A stretch of DNA of 64,000 bases from positions 33,367 through 97,366 of the forward strand of contig NZ_FZPO01000009.1 of assembly GCF_900198655.1 (NCBI RefSeq), given 5' to 3'. The position numbers were made by a program, and so were the translations under genes. This document shows, piece by piece, positions 43,957-53,490 of this stretch (position 1 is the stretch's first letter; each line of letters opens with the position of its first letter). The DNA is from Helicobacter equorum. Its GTDB lineage: Bacteria > Campylobacterota > Campylobacteria > Campylobacterales > Helicobacteraceae. The notes under the pieces were generated by a model. The model had not been told where the DNA came from. It was given only the letters and a program-made list of their open reading frames with translations, and did not search any database.

Positions 43957-44349
43957 TTACTGCTTAAATGCCCAAAATCGGCTAACCACATAACCTACAA
44001 GCGTATAGGCTACTTGCGCGCAAAGAAGTGTTATATATTCGTTAATTCCAAAGATTCTGTGTGTAACACTAAGCACGATCATACTTGCACCATAAGCCAC
44101 ACCCATAGCAACAATAAAACGCACAAAATCTTGTTTATGCGAATTTTGGGATTTGAAAGTAAATTTTTTATTTAGCACGTAAGAATTTAGGACACCAAAA
44201 ATCGTGCCTATGGTTTGGGAAAGCTCTACCATGACACCAAAATATGTAAGCACAAAAGCACAGCCTAAGCCTACAAATGTATTTATGACGCCCACACATA
44301 TATAAAGCACTAACGAATGTGAGAGCACAGCCTGTAGTTTCTTACGCAT
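43957..44349 (-). CDS. gtrA: GtrA-family membrane protein (putative flippase for lipid-linked glucose)
   Basis: 130 residues with four hydrophobic segments. CVGVINTFVGLGCAF in the first, GVLNSYVLNKKFTF between the second and third, and the basic end SRFWAFK are the GtrA signature. It is thought to flip undecaprenyl-phosphate glucose across the inner membrane. It is the last gene of the gtrB - glucosyltransferase - gtrA cassette and runs convergent to dcd with 6 bases between. Confidence 0.88.
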   Translation of the reverse strand: MRKKLQAVLSHSLVLYICVGVINTFVGLGCAFVLTYFGVMVELSQTIGTIFGVLNSYVLNKKFTFKSQNSHKQDFVRFIVAMGVAYGASMIVLSVTHRIFGINEYITLLCAQVAYTLVGYVVSRFWAFKQ

Positions 44350-44367
44350 ACAAAACCTAAAATATTC

Positions 44368-46155
44368 TTATGACTTCTGCGACACCAAAGAATCACTAGT
44401 GCTTTGTGAATCTACATTAGATTCCGTATCCTCATCTTGTATGCTTTCATCATTTTCTTTATGCACATAGCGTTCATATCCCTTAAATTCTATGATTGTG
44501 CAAGCAGGATATGTTTCGATTCTATGATAACGATTATCAATAAGTCTTAATCGCTTACCAGCAGTCTCTGGATTACATCGCGCATCAGTTTTAAGCTTAT
44601 CCCAATCTTCAGATTCTGGAATAACCTCTAATTGCTCATCTGGCACATCACCCCAACCATAATGTTTCATCACTGTGCGCACCCACCATTTTCCATCAGT
44701 AAGAGATACGAGACGCTTCATTATGCGATTGCTTTTTGAAGAATTTTCCAAAACAGGTGATGAGGTAACCCAACCCTTAATCCTAAAAAGATAATCTTCG
44801 GATGAGGCTTGTTTGGGGACAATATTTGCCAAATCATTTAAAAGAATGGTAACCCTGAAAGTTTGGTATTCATTCTGTTTAGAAAGTGCATTACCATAAG
44901 AGTTTGCAAACACTACAAGCGACCAAGAAAAGAAACCAACCACAATCGCAGAAAGCACGAAAAATAATCTTTGAGCGCCATTTCTTGTGGCAAGTTTTTC
45001 AGAATTTGTTCGCTTTTGATCCTCTCTCTTATATGCCCATCCCCGCCATGCGCTAACGACATAAATCGCCAAAGCCGCGGTAAATACGCCTATACCAATA
45101 AATGCACGAGGACGCGTAAGAGGTTGAGAAAGCACAAGGTATGTGCCATATGAAAGACAAATACCAAGCACAAGTGCGATCATTGCTATACCAAGCGCTA
45201 GAATCTTATTGATTTTAGACTGCACTAACGCAGATAACAAGAAAAATACCACAAGAAGTAGGAAACAAATCTTGATACCACTCCACCCAAAATCATGCCA
45301 CAAATAATCAAGATACATATCAAGATTGCGCATAAACCCGCTAATTAATTCCTCTTTTGGAAGCATACTTGTGCTTGCTTGAGCGTGTGACATAGGGTGC
45401 ATAATAAAGAGCTTAAAAATACCAAGCGCAATGAGATAATTTGTAAGTGAGACTGCGACAAAAATAATAGTTTTTTTCAATCCAGCATTTGTTTGGTTAA
45501 ACATCAAAAATGCAAAAAATAACACCAAAATAACTTCTATCCCGCTACTTGCTTGATATGTCATACACATTCCCAAAGAAGAGAGAATCCCTACAGGGAT
45601 ATAGGCGCGCATATGGTGAATAAATACAAATGGAATCACACTAAACAGCACAGAGAGCGCCATATAAGGCGAATCATAACGGAATGAAAGCTCCTCTAAG
45701 AAATAAGGCGAAAGCCCAATGGGTAATGAAGCGATGATACCTAAAACCGTCAAGCGTTTTTTATGTGGGACTTCACTCTCTTCCCATATGCTATCTTCTT
45801 TTTTCCAAATAACCTCACGAATGCTCCACACCAAAATCACAGAAGCAAAGCTTAAAAACCCAATAGCAACAAGCTGTGTAAGCGGTGCAATATCAGCAAG
45901 CACGGTATCCATATGCATAAAAGTAGCCAAAAACCAACTAATATAGCGTGAAAAGTTATCCCATTCTTTATAGCCGATAACCGCACGATTCCAATCATCG
46001 ATATAATACACATCAGCACGAATAAGGGCCATAATCCCTACAAGATACAAGGAAAATGCTATAAAGACATACTTCCAAAATCCCTGTGTGTGAAAAAATG
46101 CCCATGAAGTGATAACAAACTCTTTAAGGGCTTTTGAAAATATATTTCTGCGCAT
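44368..46155 (-). CDS. Glucosyltransferase-like integral membrane protein (GtrII/GtrC type)
   Basis: 595 residues with about ten to eleven membrane segments and an extracytoplasmic C-terminal region. The first loop reads YYIDDWNRAVIGYKEW, matching the D-D-x-x-R/RS...G...W pattern of the glucosyltransferase II family that adds glucose from undecaprenyl-phosphate glucose to O-antigen. The acceptor here is unknown: LPS O-chain, a lipid-linked glycan or a protein glycan. The C-terminus is acidic and Ser-rich (ESIQDEDTESNVDSQ). It overlaps gtrB by one base. In serotype-converting phages the third gene is strain-specific, so this one defines the linkage. Confidence 0.78.
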   Translation of the reverse strand: MRRNIFSKALKEFVITSWAFFHTQGFWKYVFIAFSLYLVGIMALIRADVYYIDDWNRAVIGYKEWDNFSRYISWFLATFMHMDTVLADIAPLTQLVAIGFLSFASVILVWSIREVIWKKEDSIWEESEVPHKKRLTVLGIIASLPIGLSPYFLEELSFRYDSPYMALSVLFSVIPFVFIHHMRAYIPVGILSSLGMCMTYQASSGIEVILVLFFAFLMFNQTNAGLKKTIIFVAVSLTNYLIALGIFKLFIMHPMSHAQASTSMLPKEELISGFMRNLDMYLDYLWHDFGWSGIKICFLLLVVFFLLSALVQSKINKILALGIAMIALVLGICLSYGTYLVLSQPLTRPRAFIGIGVFTAALAIYVVSAWRGWAYKREDQKRTNSEKLATRNGAQRLFFVLSAIVVGFFSWSLVVFANSYGNALSKQNEYQTFRVTILLNDLANIVPKQASSEDYLFRIKGWVTSSPVLENSSKSNRIMKRLVSLTDGKWWVRTVMKHYGWGDVPDEQLEVIPESEDWDKLKTDARCNPETAGKRLRLIDNRYHRIETYPACTIIEFKGYERYVHKENDESIQDEDTESNVDSQSTSDSLVSQKS

Positions 46156-47168
46156 TATTTCTCCTTGGTGGTATGTAAAGATTGTGTTTCTTTAAAATCT
46201 TCTAAAATATAGATAGGACGCATTTTGACTTGCTCATAGATTCTTGCGATATATTCTCCAATCACACCCAAAAGCATCAACTGAATCCCACCAATAAAAC
46301 TAATAAGCACGATAAGACTTGGGTATCCAGGCACGAGATTTCCATACAAAAGGGTAAATATGAAACGATAAATTCCATACCCAAATGCAAAAAGACTAAT
46401 GATCGATCCAAGCACAAACGCGATTCTAAGAGGTGCGGTACTAAAGCTTACAATACCTTCAATAGCGTATTTAAAGAGTTTCCAAAAACTCCAACTAGAA
46501 GATTCTTTAAAATGCGGGATATATTCATATTCAAGACATTGTCTTTTAAATCCTACCCACGCAAACATTGCCTTTGAAAATCGATGATATTCTTTCATCT
46601 CTAAAAGCGCATCAATCACTTCTCTATCCATAAGGCGAAAATCGCGCACACCAGATTCAATTTTGACTTCTGAAATGAGATTAGAGAACTTATAAAACAT
46701 TTCACTTAGTGCTGCACGTATCTTACTCTCGCCAGCTCGTGTCGTGCGACGCGCATACACGACTTTTATTTCGCGCCTAGAATCTAGCCAAATTTGTATC
46801 ATTTGTGGTATGAGACTAGGAGGATCTTGCAAATCCGCATCCAATAAAATTACACCTTCGCCTCTTGCTTTTTGCAGTCCTGCTAAAATCGCTGCTTCCT
46901 TGCCAAAGTTACGCGAAAAAGAATATACATTGATACGATATGCGGAATCTGTATGGTTTGTTTGCATATCATACAAAATTTCTAAAGTCTTATCCTTGCT
47001 CCCATCGTTGACAAAAATGAGTTCATAAAAAGGCTTACTATCTTGGGGGAAGAGATGTTTTACTCCACTCATAGTTTTTGTGATTTCCTCTAAAAACTTT
47101 GGGAGAGACACCTCTTCGTTATAGCAAGGCACAACGACTGAAATATGTGTAGAATCTAACTCCTGCAT
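46155..47168 (-). CDS. gtrB: GtrB-family bactoprenol glucosyltransferase (GT2)
   Basis: 337 residues. The GT2 domain has VVVPCYNEEVSLPKFLEE near residue 12, FVNDGSKDKT, and LDADLQDPPSLIP near 102 (the D-x-D and the LQDPP hallmark of GtrB/DPM1-like enzymes). Two membrane helices follow (about 230-300). It makes undecaprenyl-phosphate glucose. I chose the ATG at 47168, with GGAGG 5 bases upstream; a frame from 47180 adds four residues. First gene of the cassette. Confidence 0.9.
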   Translation of the reverse strand: MQELDSTHISVVVPCYNEEVSLPKFLEEITKTMSGVKHLFPQDSKPFYELIFVNDGSKDKTLEILYDMQTNHTDSAYRINVYSFSRNFGKEAAILAGLQKARGEGVILLDADLQDPPSLIPQMIQIWLDSRREIKVVYARRTTRAGESKIRAALSEMFYKFSNLISEVKIESGVRDFRLMDREVIDALLEMKEYHRFSKAMFAWVGFKRQCLEYEYIPHFKESSSWSFWKLFKYAIEGIVSFSTAPLRIAFVLGSIISLFAFGYGIYRFIFTLLYGNLVPGYPSLIVLISFIGGIQLMLLGVIGEYIARIYEQVKMRPIYILEDFKETQSLHTTKEK

Positions 47169-47243
47169 ACACGCCTCCATACCAATGAAATGTATTTGTA
47201 AGAATACAAGTGGGATTGTATACTTTTTTTGCTAAGTCTTTTG

Positions 47244-48638
47244 TTAAGTGCGTAAAATCTTCACACACTTATGCAAGCTTTCGACAAGATATTGTATATC
47301 CTCTATGGTGTGTGTATAGTGCAAACTTATGCGGATCCATCCGGGGCGTTTGTGGGGGTTTTGGAGCAAATCACAAAGAAGTTTTTGTGATTGTGGTGCA
47401 GTAAATTCTAGCGAATCTAACTCCATAAGATAATGCCCATAAGGTCCAGCGCAACTACAGCCAGCACGAGTTTGAATCCCAAATTTTTGGCTTAAAAGCA
47501 TACTTAAATCAAATGGCGAAACACACGCGATATTAAAACTAAAAATTCCTAGATTCTCTGTTGTCTCACTCTGATGTCCATACAATGTCAATGCCGGAAT
47601 GCTTTTAAGCTCTTTGAGAAAAATATGGCTTAGCACCCTCTCACGACGCCTAATGTGTTCTAGCCCAATCTCATTACGAAGCTGATAGGCAAGTGCTGCA
47701 CGCAAAAATCCGATGATATAAGGAGTGCCTGCTTCTTCTTTGTGCGCGAGACTTTGGACATAGAGTTGTCCATTATCATTTGCATACTCAATCGTGCCCC
47801 CACCGCTAAAACTTGGTATAGGATTCTGACAAAGGCTTTTTCGCACTGCAAGTAAACCGCAACTCTGCACACCACCAAGTAATTTATGAGGCGCAAGAAA
47901 AAGTGCATCAAAACAATGCGAGGGAATATTCATATATGGTGAGCTACTTGCGGCATCAAAGGCGAGGATACCCTTAAGTGCATGGCGTCTAAACACATGC
48001 GCAATCTCTTCAAAAGGCGATATAATACCACTTACATTGGAAGCAAGAGCGATGGAAGCGATTATCTCATCATTGTGATAATTTTGAAGCTTGTTGCTAA
48101 AATCATTCACACAAAAATGCCCCATGGAATCTAAAGCAATCTTTTGTATCTCACACAAACCCTCGCGCAAGCTAATTTCGTTAGAATGATGTTCGTATGA
48201 ACTAATAAAAACCTTAGGAAGTTTTGGTAGTGAATCTAGCGACAATCGCTCTCGTGTAGCTGGTGGGATATAGATCCCTAAGAGTTCTTGAAACTTCTTA
48301 ATCGCTCCACTTGCGCCAGAACCACACCCTATCAACACAAATTCATCATCAAGCTCAAGACTTTTAGCGAGCCTAAAGCGTGCCTCCTCATACAATGCCC
48401 CCATAGCTCGTGCATGCGTAGCAGAAAATGAATGTGTATTGGCATAAAAAGGCAAAATCTCTTGTATGCGAGATTCTATGACTGCATACGCAAGTCCTGA
48501 AGCCGTCCAATCAAAATACGTGCTTTGTGAATCTAAGATCGTGTGCTCACGCACCTCCTCCAACACCTCATCAAAACCCATATCCGCACGACTTAGTAAG
48601 GGTGCAAAAAATTTTTGAATAAATGATTGAATATCCAT
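47244..48638 (-). CDS. Class V aminotransferase, cysteine-desulfurase-like
   Basis: 464 residues. The PLP Lys is in LFLAPHKLLGGVQSCG near residue 238, preceded by the Asp of ILAFDAASSSPY; SSYEHHSNE near 149 is the usual class V motif, and QTRAGCSCAGPYGHYL near 408 holds the Cys that would carry the persulfide. This is the NifS-like protein also found in H. pylori (not the nifS beside nifU). Acceptor and role are unclear. No strong ribosome site precedes the ATG. Confidence 0.85.
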   Translation of the reverse strand: MDIQSFIQKFFAPLLSRADMGFDEVLEEVREHTILDSQSTYFDWTASGLAYAVIESRIQEILPFYANTHSFSATHARAMGALYEEARFRLAKSLELDDEFVLIGCGSGASGAIKKFQELLGIYIPPATRERLSLDSLPKLPKVFISSYEHHSNEISLREGLCEIQKIALDSMGHFCVNDFSNKLQNYHNDEIIASIALASNVSGIISPFEEIAHVFRRHALKGILAFDAASSSPYMNIPSHCFDALFLAPHKLLGGVQSCGLLAVRKSLCQNPIPSFSGGGTIEYANDNGQLYVQSLAHKEEAGTPYIIGFLRAALAYQLRNEIGLEHIRRRERVLSHIFLKELKSIPALTLYGHQSETTENLGIFSFNIACVSPFDLSMLLSQKFGIQTRAGCSCAGPYGHYLMELDSLEFTAPQSQKLLCDLLQNPHKRPGWIRISLHYTHTIEDIQYLVESLHKCVKILRT

Positions 48639-48657
48639 GTCAATAAGATTCTATAAT

Positions 48658-49362
48658 TTATTTAGATTCTATGATATATGGCACACTATGCACTCCTGCC
48701 TGTGCGACTGCTTGGCTAATTTCTAAGACTTTTTGATTTTGCAAATCTTTTGGCTTATATTCCCTGCTATAGATTGTTGTAAGCAACGCGAGATTTTTAG
48801 ATTCATCATTTGTTTTTTTGTCAAAAATTTCACTGGCTTTTTTGATCGAATTTTCACCCAAAAATCCCACAATCAGCATAGCAACATTACTAGATTCTAA
48901 GCGCGAAGAGAGATTCTCAAGCTCTTTTAAACAATACGGACACATCGGATCAGAGATTATATACATAGTATTTTGTGTAGGTTTTTTTGCCTTAAATGTG
49001 ATCACTTGGTCTTTGTAAGTGTCAAAAAGTTTTATGGCTTTTGCATCAACTTTAGCCTTTTGAGCGTTTGTAAATTCTGTCTGTATGCGATCAAATTTTG
49101 TCAAAAATGTATTATCCCTACTCCACATCAACTCACCAATGCCAAAAAGCACCTCACCATCACTAGAGCCAAAAAGCATAATCTGCTCACCATTTTGGTT
49201 ATGCTCCAAAACCACCGCAAGGAGATTATGTCCTAACTCTTGTGTGCTAAGCACTTTTGCTGGGATTTTTTTAGAATCTAAAAGCGTTTGGAGTTTTTGC
49301 TTTGCATTATCCGCACCCCAAAGGCTACACACACATATCATAATAGCAAAAAAAACTCTCAT
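48658..49362 (-). CDS. Periplasmic thiol:disulfide protein, DsbC/DsbG-like
   Basis: 234 residues with a signal peptide (about 1-16, CVCSLWGA). The active site is CPYC in SDPMCPYCLKELEN near residue 138, the DsbG-type dipeptide, and the cis-Pro is in VHSVPYIIE near the C-terminus. It probably isomerises or oxidises disulfides in the periplasm. AAGGGG precedes the ATG. It is upstream of the class V aminotransferase with 19 bases between. Confidence 0.85.
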   Translation of the reverse strand: MRVFFAIMICVCSLWGADNAKQKLQTLLDSKKIPAKVLSTQELGHNLLAVVLEHNQNGEQIMLFGSSDGEVLFGIGELMWSRDNTFLTKFDRIQTEFTNAQKAKVDAKAIKLFDTYKDQVITFKAKKPTQNTMYIISDPMCPYCLKELENLSSRLESSNVAMLIVGFLGENSIKKASEIFDKKTNDESKNLALLTTIYSREYKPKDLQNQKVLEISQAVAQAGVHSVPYIIESK

Positions 49363-49499
49363 GCATACCCCTTATTATAAAACTTATTTAGAAAATTTTG
49401 CGTTGGGATTGTAAGCTTTTTGCTCTTTTAATGGGCTTAAATTTCACACATAACCACTCATAGCCAATACTCTCTCAAGATATTTTTTAGACATTTTGT

Positions 49500-49505
49500 T
49501 ATAAT
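49500..49505 (+). promoter_or_regulatory. Probable -10 box (TATAAT) for argG
   Basis: TATAAT lies 32 bases before the argG ATG in the 175-base gap after the divergent dsb gene. I see no clear ArgR box. Confidence 0.6.
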
Positions 49506-49537
49506 GTTTCATAAAAATTGACTGCAAAAGGAGCATT

Positions 49538-50749
49538 ATGACTACAGATATCAAAAAAGTAGTTTTGGCATATAGCGGTGGGCTTGATACAAGCGTGATT
49601 CTCAAATGGCTTGGAGACACGTATGGTTGCGAAGTGGTAACCTTTACAGCAGACATTGGGCAAGGTGAAGAAGTAGAACCTGCACGAGCAAAAGCCTTGA
49701 AATTAGGCATAAAACCGCAAAACATCTTTATTGATGATTTGCGTGAAGAATTTATACACGATTTTGTATTTCCTATGTTTAGGGCAAATACGATTTATGA
49801 GGGGGAATATCTCCTTGGCACAAGCATCGCGCGCCCATTAATTGCCAAAAGACTTGTAGAAATCGCTAGAGAAGTAGGTGCTGATGCCATAGCGCACGGA
49901 GCAACTGGCAAAGGTAATGACCAAGTGCGATTTGAGCTTGGAGCTTATGCACTAAATCCTGATATAAAAGTCATTGCACCTTGGAGAGAATGGGATTTAA
50001 ATAGTCGTGAAAAACTTTTGGCTTATGCAGAATCTGCAGGCATTGAGATTGAAAAAAAGCAAAACAAATCGCCCTATTCAATGGACGCAAATCTCTTACA
50101 TATAAGCTATGAAGGACAGATTCTAGAAGATCCAAATGTTGCACCTGAAGAAGATATGTGGCGATGGAGCGTAAGCCCCAAAAATGCCCCTGATACCCCA
50201 ACCATTATTACGATTAGTTTTGAAAAAGGCGATGGCGTGGCAATCAATGGCGAGAAGCTAAGCCCTGCAGAATTTTGGGCAAAACTCAACAAGCTTGGCG
50301 GTGAAAATGGCATTGGGCGACTTGATTTGGTAGAAAATCGCTATGTGGGTATGAAATCGCGTGGGTGTTATGAAACTCCGGGTGGAACAATCTATCTAAA
50401 AGCACATCGTGCCATAGAATCTCTATGTCTTGATAGAGAAGCGGCACATTTAAAAGATTCGCTAATGCCAAAATATGCCGAGCTTGTTTATAATGGCTAT
50501 TGGTTTAGCCCAGAGCGCGAGGCATTACAAGCGTTGATTGATAAAACACAAGAAAAAGTCGAGGGTGTCGTGAGAGTAGAGCTGTATAAAGGTAATGTAA
50601 CCGTGTTAGGTAGAGAATCCAAAAACTCCCTCTTTAATGCAGCTTATAGCACCTTTGAGGAAGATTCTGTGTATAATCAAAAAGACGCTACAGGGTTTAT
50701 TAAGCTCAATGCACTAAGATTTATCATCGCCGGGAAAGCAAGAAAGTAA
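49538..50749 (+). CDS. argG: Argininosuccinate synthase
   Basis: 403 residues. [16 protein letters not shown] near residue 10 is the PP-loop ATPase motif, [14 protein letters not shown] near 116 and [12 protein letters not shown] near 270 are ArgG marks. It joins citrulline and aspartate in arginine synthesis. AAAAGGAG precedes the ATG. H. pylori lacks this pathway. The type II RM gene pair follows it with only 6 bases between, and argB lies beyond on the opposite strand. Confidence 0.97.
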   Translation: MTTDIKKVVLAYSGGLDTSVILKWLGDTYGCEVVTFTADIGQGEEVEPARAKALKLGIKPQNIFIDDLREEFIHDFVFPMFRANTIYEGEYLLGTSIARPLIAKRLVEIAREVGADAIAHGATGKGNDQVRFELGAYALNPDIKVIAPWREWDLNSREKLLAYAESAGIEIEKKQNKSPYSMDANLLHISYEGQILEDPNVAPEEDMWRWSVSPKNAPDTPTIITISFEKGDGVAINGEKLSPAEFWAKLNKLGGENGIGRLDLVENRYVGMKSRGCYETPGGTIYLKAHRAIESLCLDREAAHLKDSLMPKYAELVYNGYWFSPEREALQALIDKTQEKVEGVVRVELYKGNVTVLGRESKNSLFNAAYSTFEEDSVYNQKDATGFIKLNALRFIIAGKARK

Positions 50750-50755
50750 GCACAA

Positions 50756-51805
50756 ATGCAACAACACCTAAATAAAATTGATACAATAAATCTTGGTTCA
50801 TATTATACCCCAAGATTCATTGTCGATATTGCTTACCAAATACTAGAAAGTAAAATTGAGGATCTGAAGAGTTTTTTATTTTTTGATAGCTCTTGTGGTT
50901 ATGGAGATTTTTTTATTAAAAAATATAAATATTTGGGGGCTGATATTGATGAAATTGCATTAAAGAAAGTGGATCAATCTATAAAAACTATCAATACAAA
51001 TTCACTTTTAAATGTTTCTCGAGCAAAATTCAATATTGATGAAAATCAAAAATTAATCATTATAGGAAATCCTCCCTATAATGATAAAACTTCAATAGTG
51101 AATAATTCCATAAAAAAAGAAGTGTTTAAAATGGATTCTAAATTAATGCATAGAGATTTAGGAATCTCATTTTTACGTTCATTTGCGGTTCTTAAGCCAC
51201 AATATATTTGTGTCTTACATCCTCTTTCTTATTTGATTAAGCAGACAAATTTTAATGCTTTATTTGATTTTAAAAGTAATTATAGACTTCTTGATTGTTT
51301 AATTATTAGCTCCGCATTTTTTACAAACTCAAAAACATTTTTCCCTATTGTTATTGCATTATATGAAAAGAATAATAAGGGAATGGATTTTAATTTTATT
51401 AAAAACTATGAGTTTAAAACTTATGAAGGACAAACTTTTGTGTTAAATAAATTTGATTTTATAGGTAATTATATTACAAAATATCCAAATCCAAAGGATT
51501 CCAGAAAGGAGGTGGCATATTTTCATACGATGCGTGATATCAATGCACTCAAACGAAATGCCACATTCATGCCAAATTACAATTCAAATACCATTAGGGT
51601 ATTTAGTGAGAATGTAAAATACTACTACTATGTTCATCATTTTAAAAAATTTGCAAAAGACTTGCCCTATTATTTTGGTAACTTAGATGTTTTTATTAAT
51701 CACAAAGAGTTTATAAAAATTGAAAAAGAGTTCTTGAGTTTAGATGATAATTCTAGTATTAAAAATTATTTTAATAGGTTATTTAGGGAGTATGTATGTG
51801 CTTAA
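50756..51805 (+). CDS. Type II N6-adenine DNA methyltransferase (partner of a PabI-family nuclease; predicted GTAC)
   Basis: 349 residues, AT-rich. The catalytic motif IV IIGNPPYND lies near residue 100, LGSYYTPRFIVDIA near 15 is the pre-motif I region, and FFDSSCGYGDFF near 43 is the SAM motif. It overlaps the next gene by 10 bases. Since the next gene looks like R.PabI, the methylase should protect GTAC like M.HpyAXII of H. pylori (inference from the pair). Start is ATG 50756 with a weak ribosome site. It looks intact. Confidence 0.85.
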   Translation: MQQHLNKIDTINLGSYYTPRFIVDIAYQILESKIEDLKSFLFFDSSCGYGDFFIKKYKYLGADIDEIALKKVDQSIKTINTNSLLNVSRAKFNIDENQKLIIIGNPPYNDKTSIVNNSIKKEVFKMDSKLMHRDLGISFLRSFAVLKPQYICVLHPLSYLIKQTNFNALFDFKSNYRLLDCLIISSAFFTNSKTFFPIVIALYEKNNKGMDFNFIKNYEFKTYEGQTFVLNKFDFIGNYITKYPNPKDSRKEVAYFHTMRDINALKRNATFMPNYNSNTIRVFSENVKYYYYVHHFKKFAKDLPYYFGNLDVFINHKEFIKIEKEFLSLDDNSSIKNYFNRLFREYVCA

Positions 51806-52495
51806 AGTATGAATTTCCACTAAGCAAAGTAACGGGTAAGATTCGTATTAAAGAGAGGTTGGCATTTAGTGATTATGGAATCCCAGTTCCTCCGACAAGA
51901 ACAATTATTACGCATAAGCATTATATAGAATGGCAGATAGGTTATGATAAATTAGTAGATGGCAATGAAGAGTATCGTTTTATTGGTGCTAATGGAAAAA
52001 GAAAACAAATATATGAGCTAAGTGAATTTTTAGAATACGTATTAAAATATAAGCTTATAGACTGCAGGGCATTAAAAGTATTAAAATATGAAATTCAAAA
52101 TAATAAGGATTTTATAGAATATAGAGAAAAAATAACAAGAAGCAATTTTACAAAAGAGGCAATGAATAATTTAACTTTTTTTAAAATCAAGTGTCAGCTA
52201 TCCACTTTTAGTTCATCAATTTTCAAACAAAGACCTACTTTGCGAAATTATCATAAAAGAAAAACAATATGCAGTTGGCATTATGCCAATGCTCTATTTT
52301 TGCGTGGCATTAAGCAGCTTAAAGGATTCCAAGAATCAAAGTTTTGTTGGGAGATGCATACAAAGCAAAGAGAATGGTTATTTGGAGATAAATAAACAAA
52401 ATATAGAAGTATTTATTCAAATGTTTAGAATCTTTGGAATGCTTAGCAAAACACATCAATATGATTGCTTGCAAATATTAGATTATATACTTTAA
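51796..52495 (+). pseudogene. R.PabI-family restriction enzyme (DNA glycosylase-type), frameshifted
   Basis: The uninterrupted frame ends at 52395 (199 residues), but from codon 129 the neighbouring frame makes better sense. One T fewer in the run at 52176-52182 joins them: ...NNLTFLKSSVSYPLLVHQF... onward to a stop at 52495, giving 232 residues, near R.PabI size. PabI features: KERLAFSDYG.IPVP start, E45 and Y50 in EWQIGY (PabI E63/Y68, same spacing), a Lys right after the T run, and H220/D223 in THQYD (PabI H211/D214, same spacing). As read here, the shift loses Lys, His and Asp, so the enzyme should be inactive. AGGGAG precedes the ATG. Family and frameshift are my reading; sequencing error is possible. 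Confidence 0.78.
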
Positions 52496-52561
52496 TTTAA
52501 ACTTAATCATTGTGAATTATTTTCAAAATATATTTTTTGATTAATGGTTAAGTCCTGTTAT

Positions 52562-53422
52562 CTAATCACACACAATTTGTGTGCCAATGCCTTCTTTGGT
52601 AAAAAGCTCCAAAAGCAGTGAATGCTCGATCCGCCCATCAATAATATGTGCTTTTTTGACACCATGTTGCACACACCCCACACATGCCTCAAGTTTTGGG
52701 ATCATACCGCCACTAATAACACCACGCTCTTGCAAAGATTCTATAGCACGAGGTGTGAGCGAACTAATAAGCTCTTTGCGCTCATCAAGTACACCTGGAA
52801 TATCGCTAAGAAAAATAATCTTGCTTGCTTGCAATGCCTTTGCAATCTCACATGCCGCGATGTCGGCATTAATGTTATACCCCACGCTATCTTCTCCGCT
52901 TGCAATAGGTGCAATGATTGGCACAAACCCTTCATACAATAGTTTCTCAAGTAATTGTGTATTGACACTTGTGATCTCCCCTGTGTAACCAAATGTACCA
53001 TTATCTTTGGCGCGCGCACTAAGCATCATACCATCTTTGCCACTTATCCCTACTGCACGAGCCCCATGGAGATTTAAAAATGCCGTAAGTTCTTTATTAA
53101 TCTCGCCACTTAGCACCATCTCTACAACCTGCATACATTCTTTGCTTGTTACACGATAACCATCAAGAAAATGGCTCTGTATCTCTAGTTTAGCAAGCAT
53201 TTCATCAATGCGTTTTCCACCACCATGCACGACAACAGGGCGAATTCCAACCATATACATAAGCACCAAATCAAGTGCAAAATTTTCTTTCAAATTGGGG
53301 TTTAATTGTGCAGCGCCGCCATATTTAATGACAATTATTTCCTCACGAAACGCACGAATAAAGGGAATAGATTCCAAAAGGACATTAACTATTTTTTGCT
53401 GTGTTTTGTAAGTTTTTTGCAT
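52562..53422 (-). CDS. argB: Acetylglutamate kinase
   Basis: 286 residues for the second step of arginine synthesis. VIKYGGAAQ near residue 27, VVVHGGGKRIDEML near 60, and NINADIAACEIAKAL near 187 are conserved. It ends 66 bases from the broken restriction gene, convergent to it. No other arg gene is adjacent; argG is on the other side of the RM pair. Confidence 0.95.
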   Translation of the reverse strand: MQKTYKTQQKIVNVLLESIPFIRAFREEIIVIKYGGAAQLNPNLKENFALDLVLMYMVGIRPVVVHGGGKRIDEMLAKLEIQSHFLDGYRVTSKECMQVVEMVLSGEINKELTAFLNLHGARAVGISGKDGMMLSARAKDNGTFGYTGEITSVNTQLLEKLLYEGFVPIIAPIASGEDSVGYNINADIAACEIAKALQASKIIFLSDIPGVLDERKELISSLTPRAIESLQERGVISGGMIPKLEACVGCVQHGVKKAHIIDGRIEHSLLLELFTKEGIGTQIVCD

Positions 53423-53490
53423 AGAGCGCCTTTGATAAGAAATTTATCTTTTTGCATTATTATTACCTAAAAAACATTAAGGAGCACATA

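Noticed and set aside
52176..52182. Programmed frameshift in the PabI-like gene
   Set aside because: A T7 run alone is not a typical slippery site, and no stimulatory hairpin is seen downstream; mutation, phase variation or sequencing error are simpler explanations.
52283..52495. Separate 70-residue gene starting at 52283
   Set aside because: Its frame continues sensibly upstream of its Met (LLVHQFSNKDLLCEI) and joins the preceding gene when one T is removed, so it is the 3' part of the broken restriction gene.
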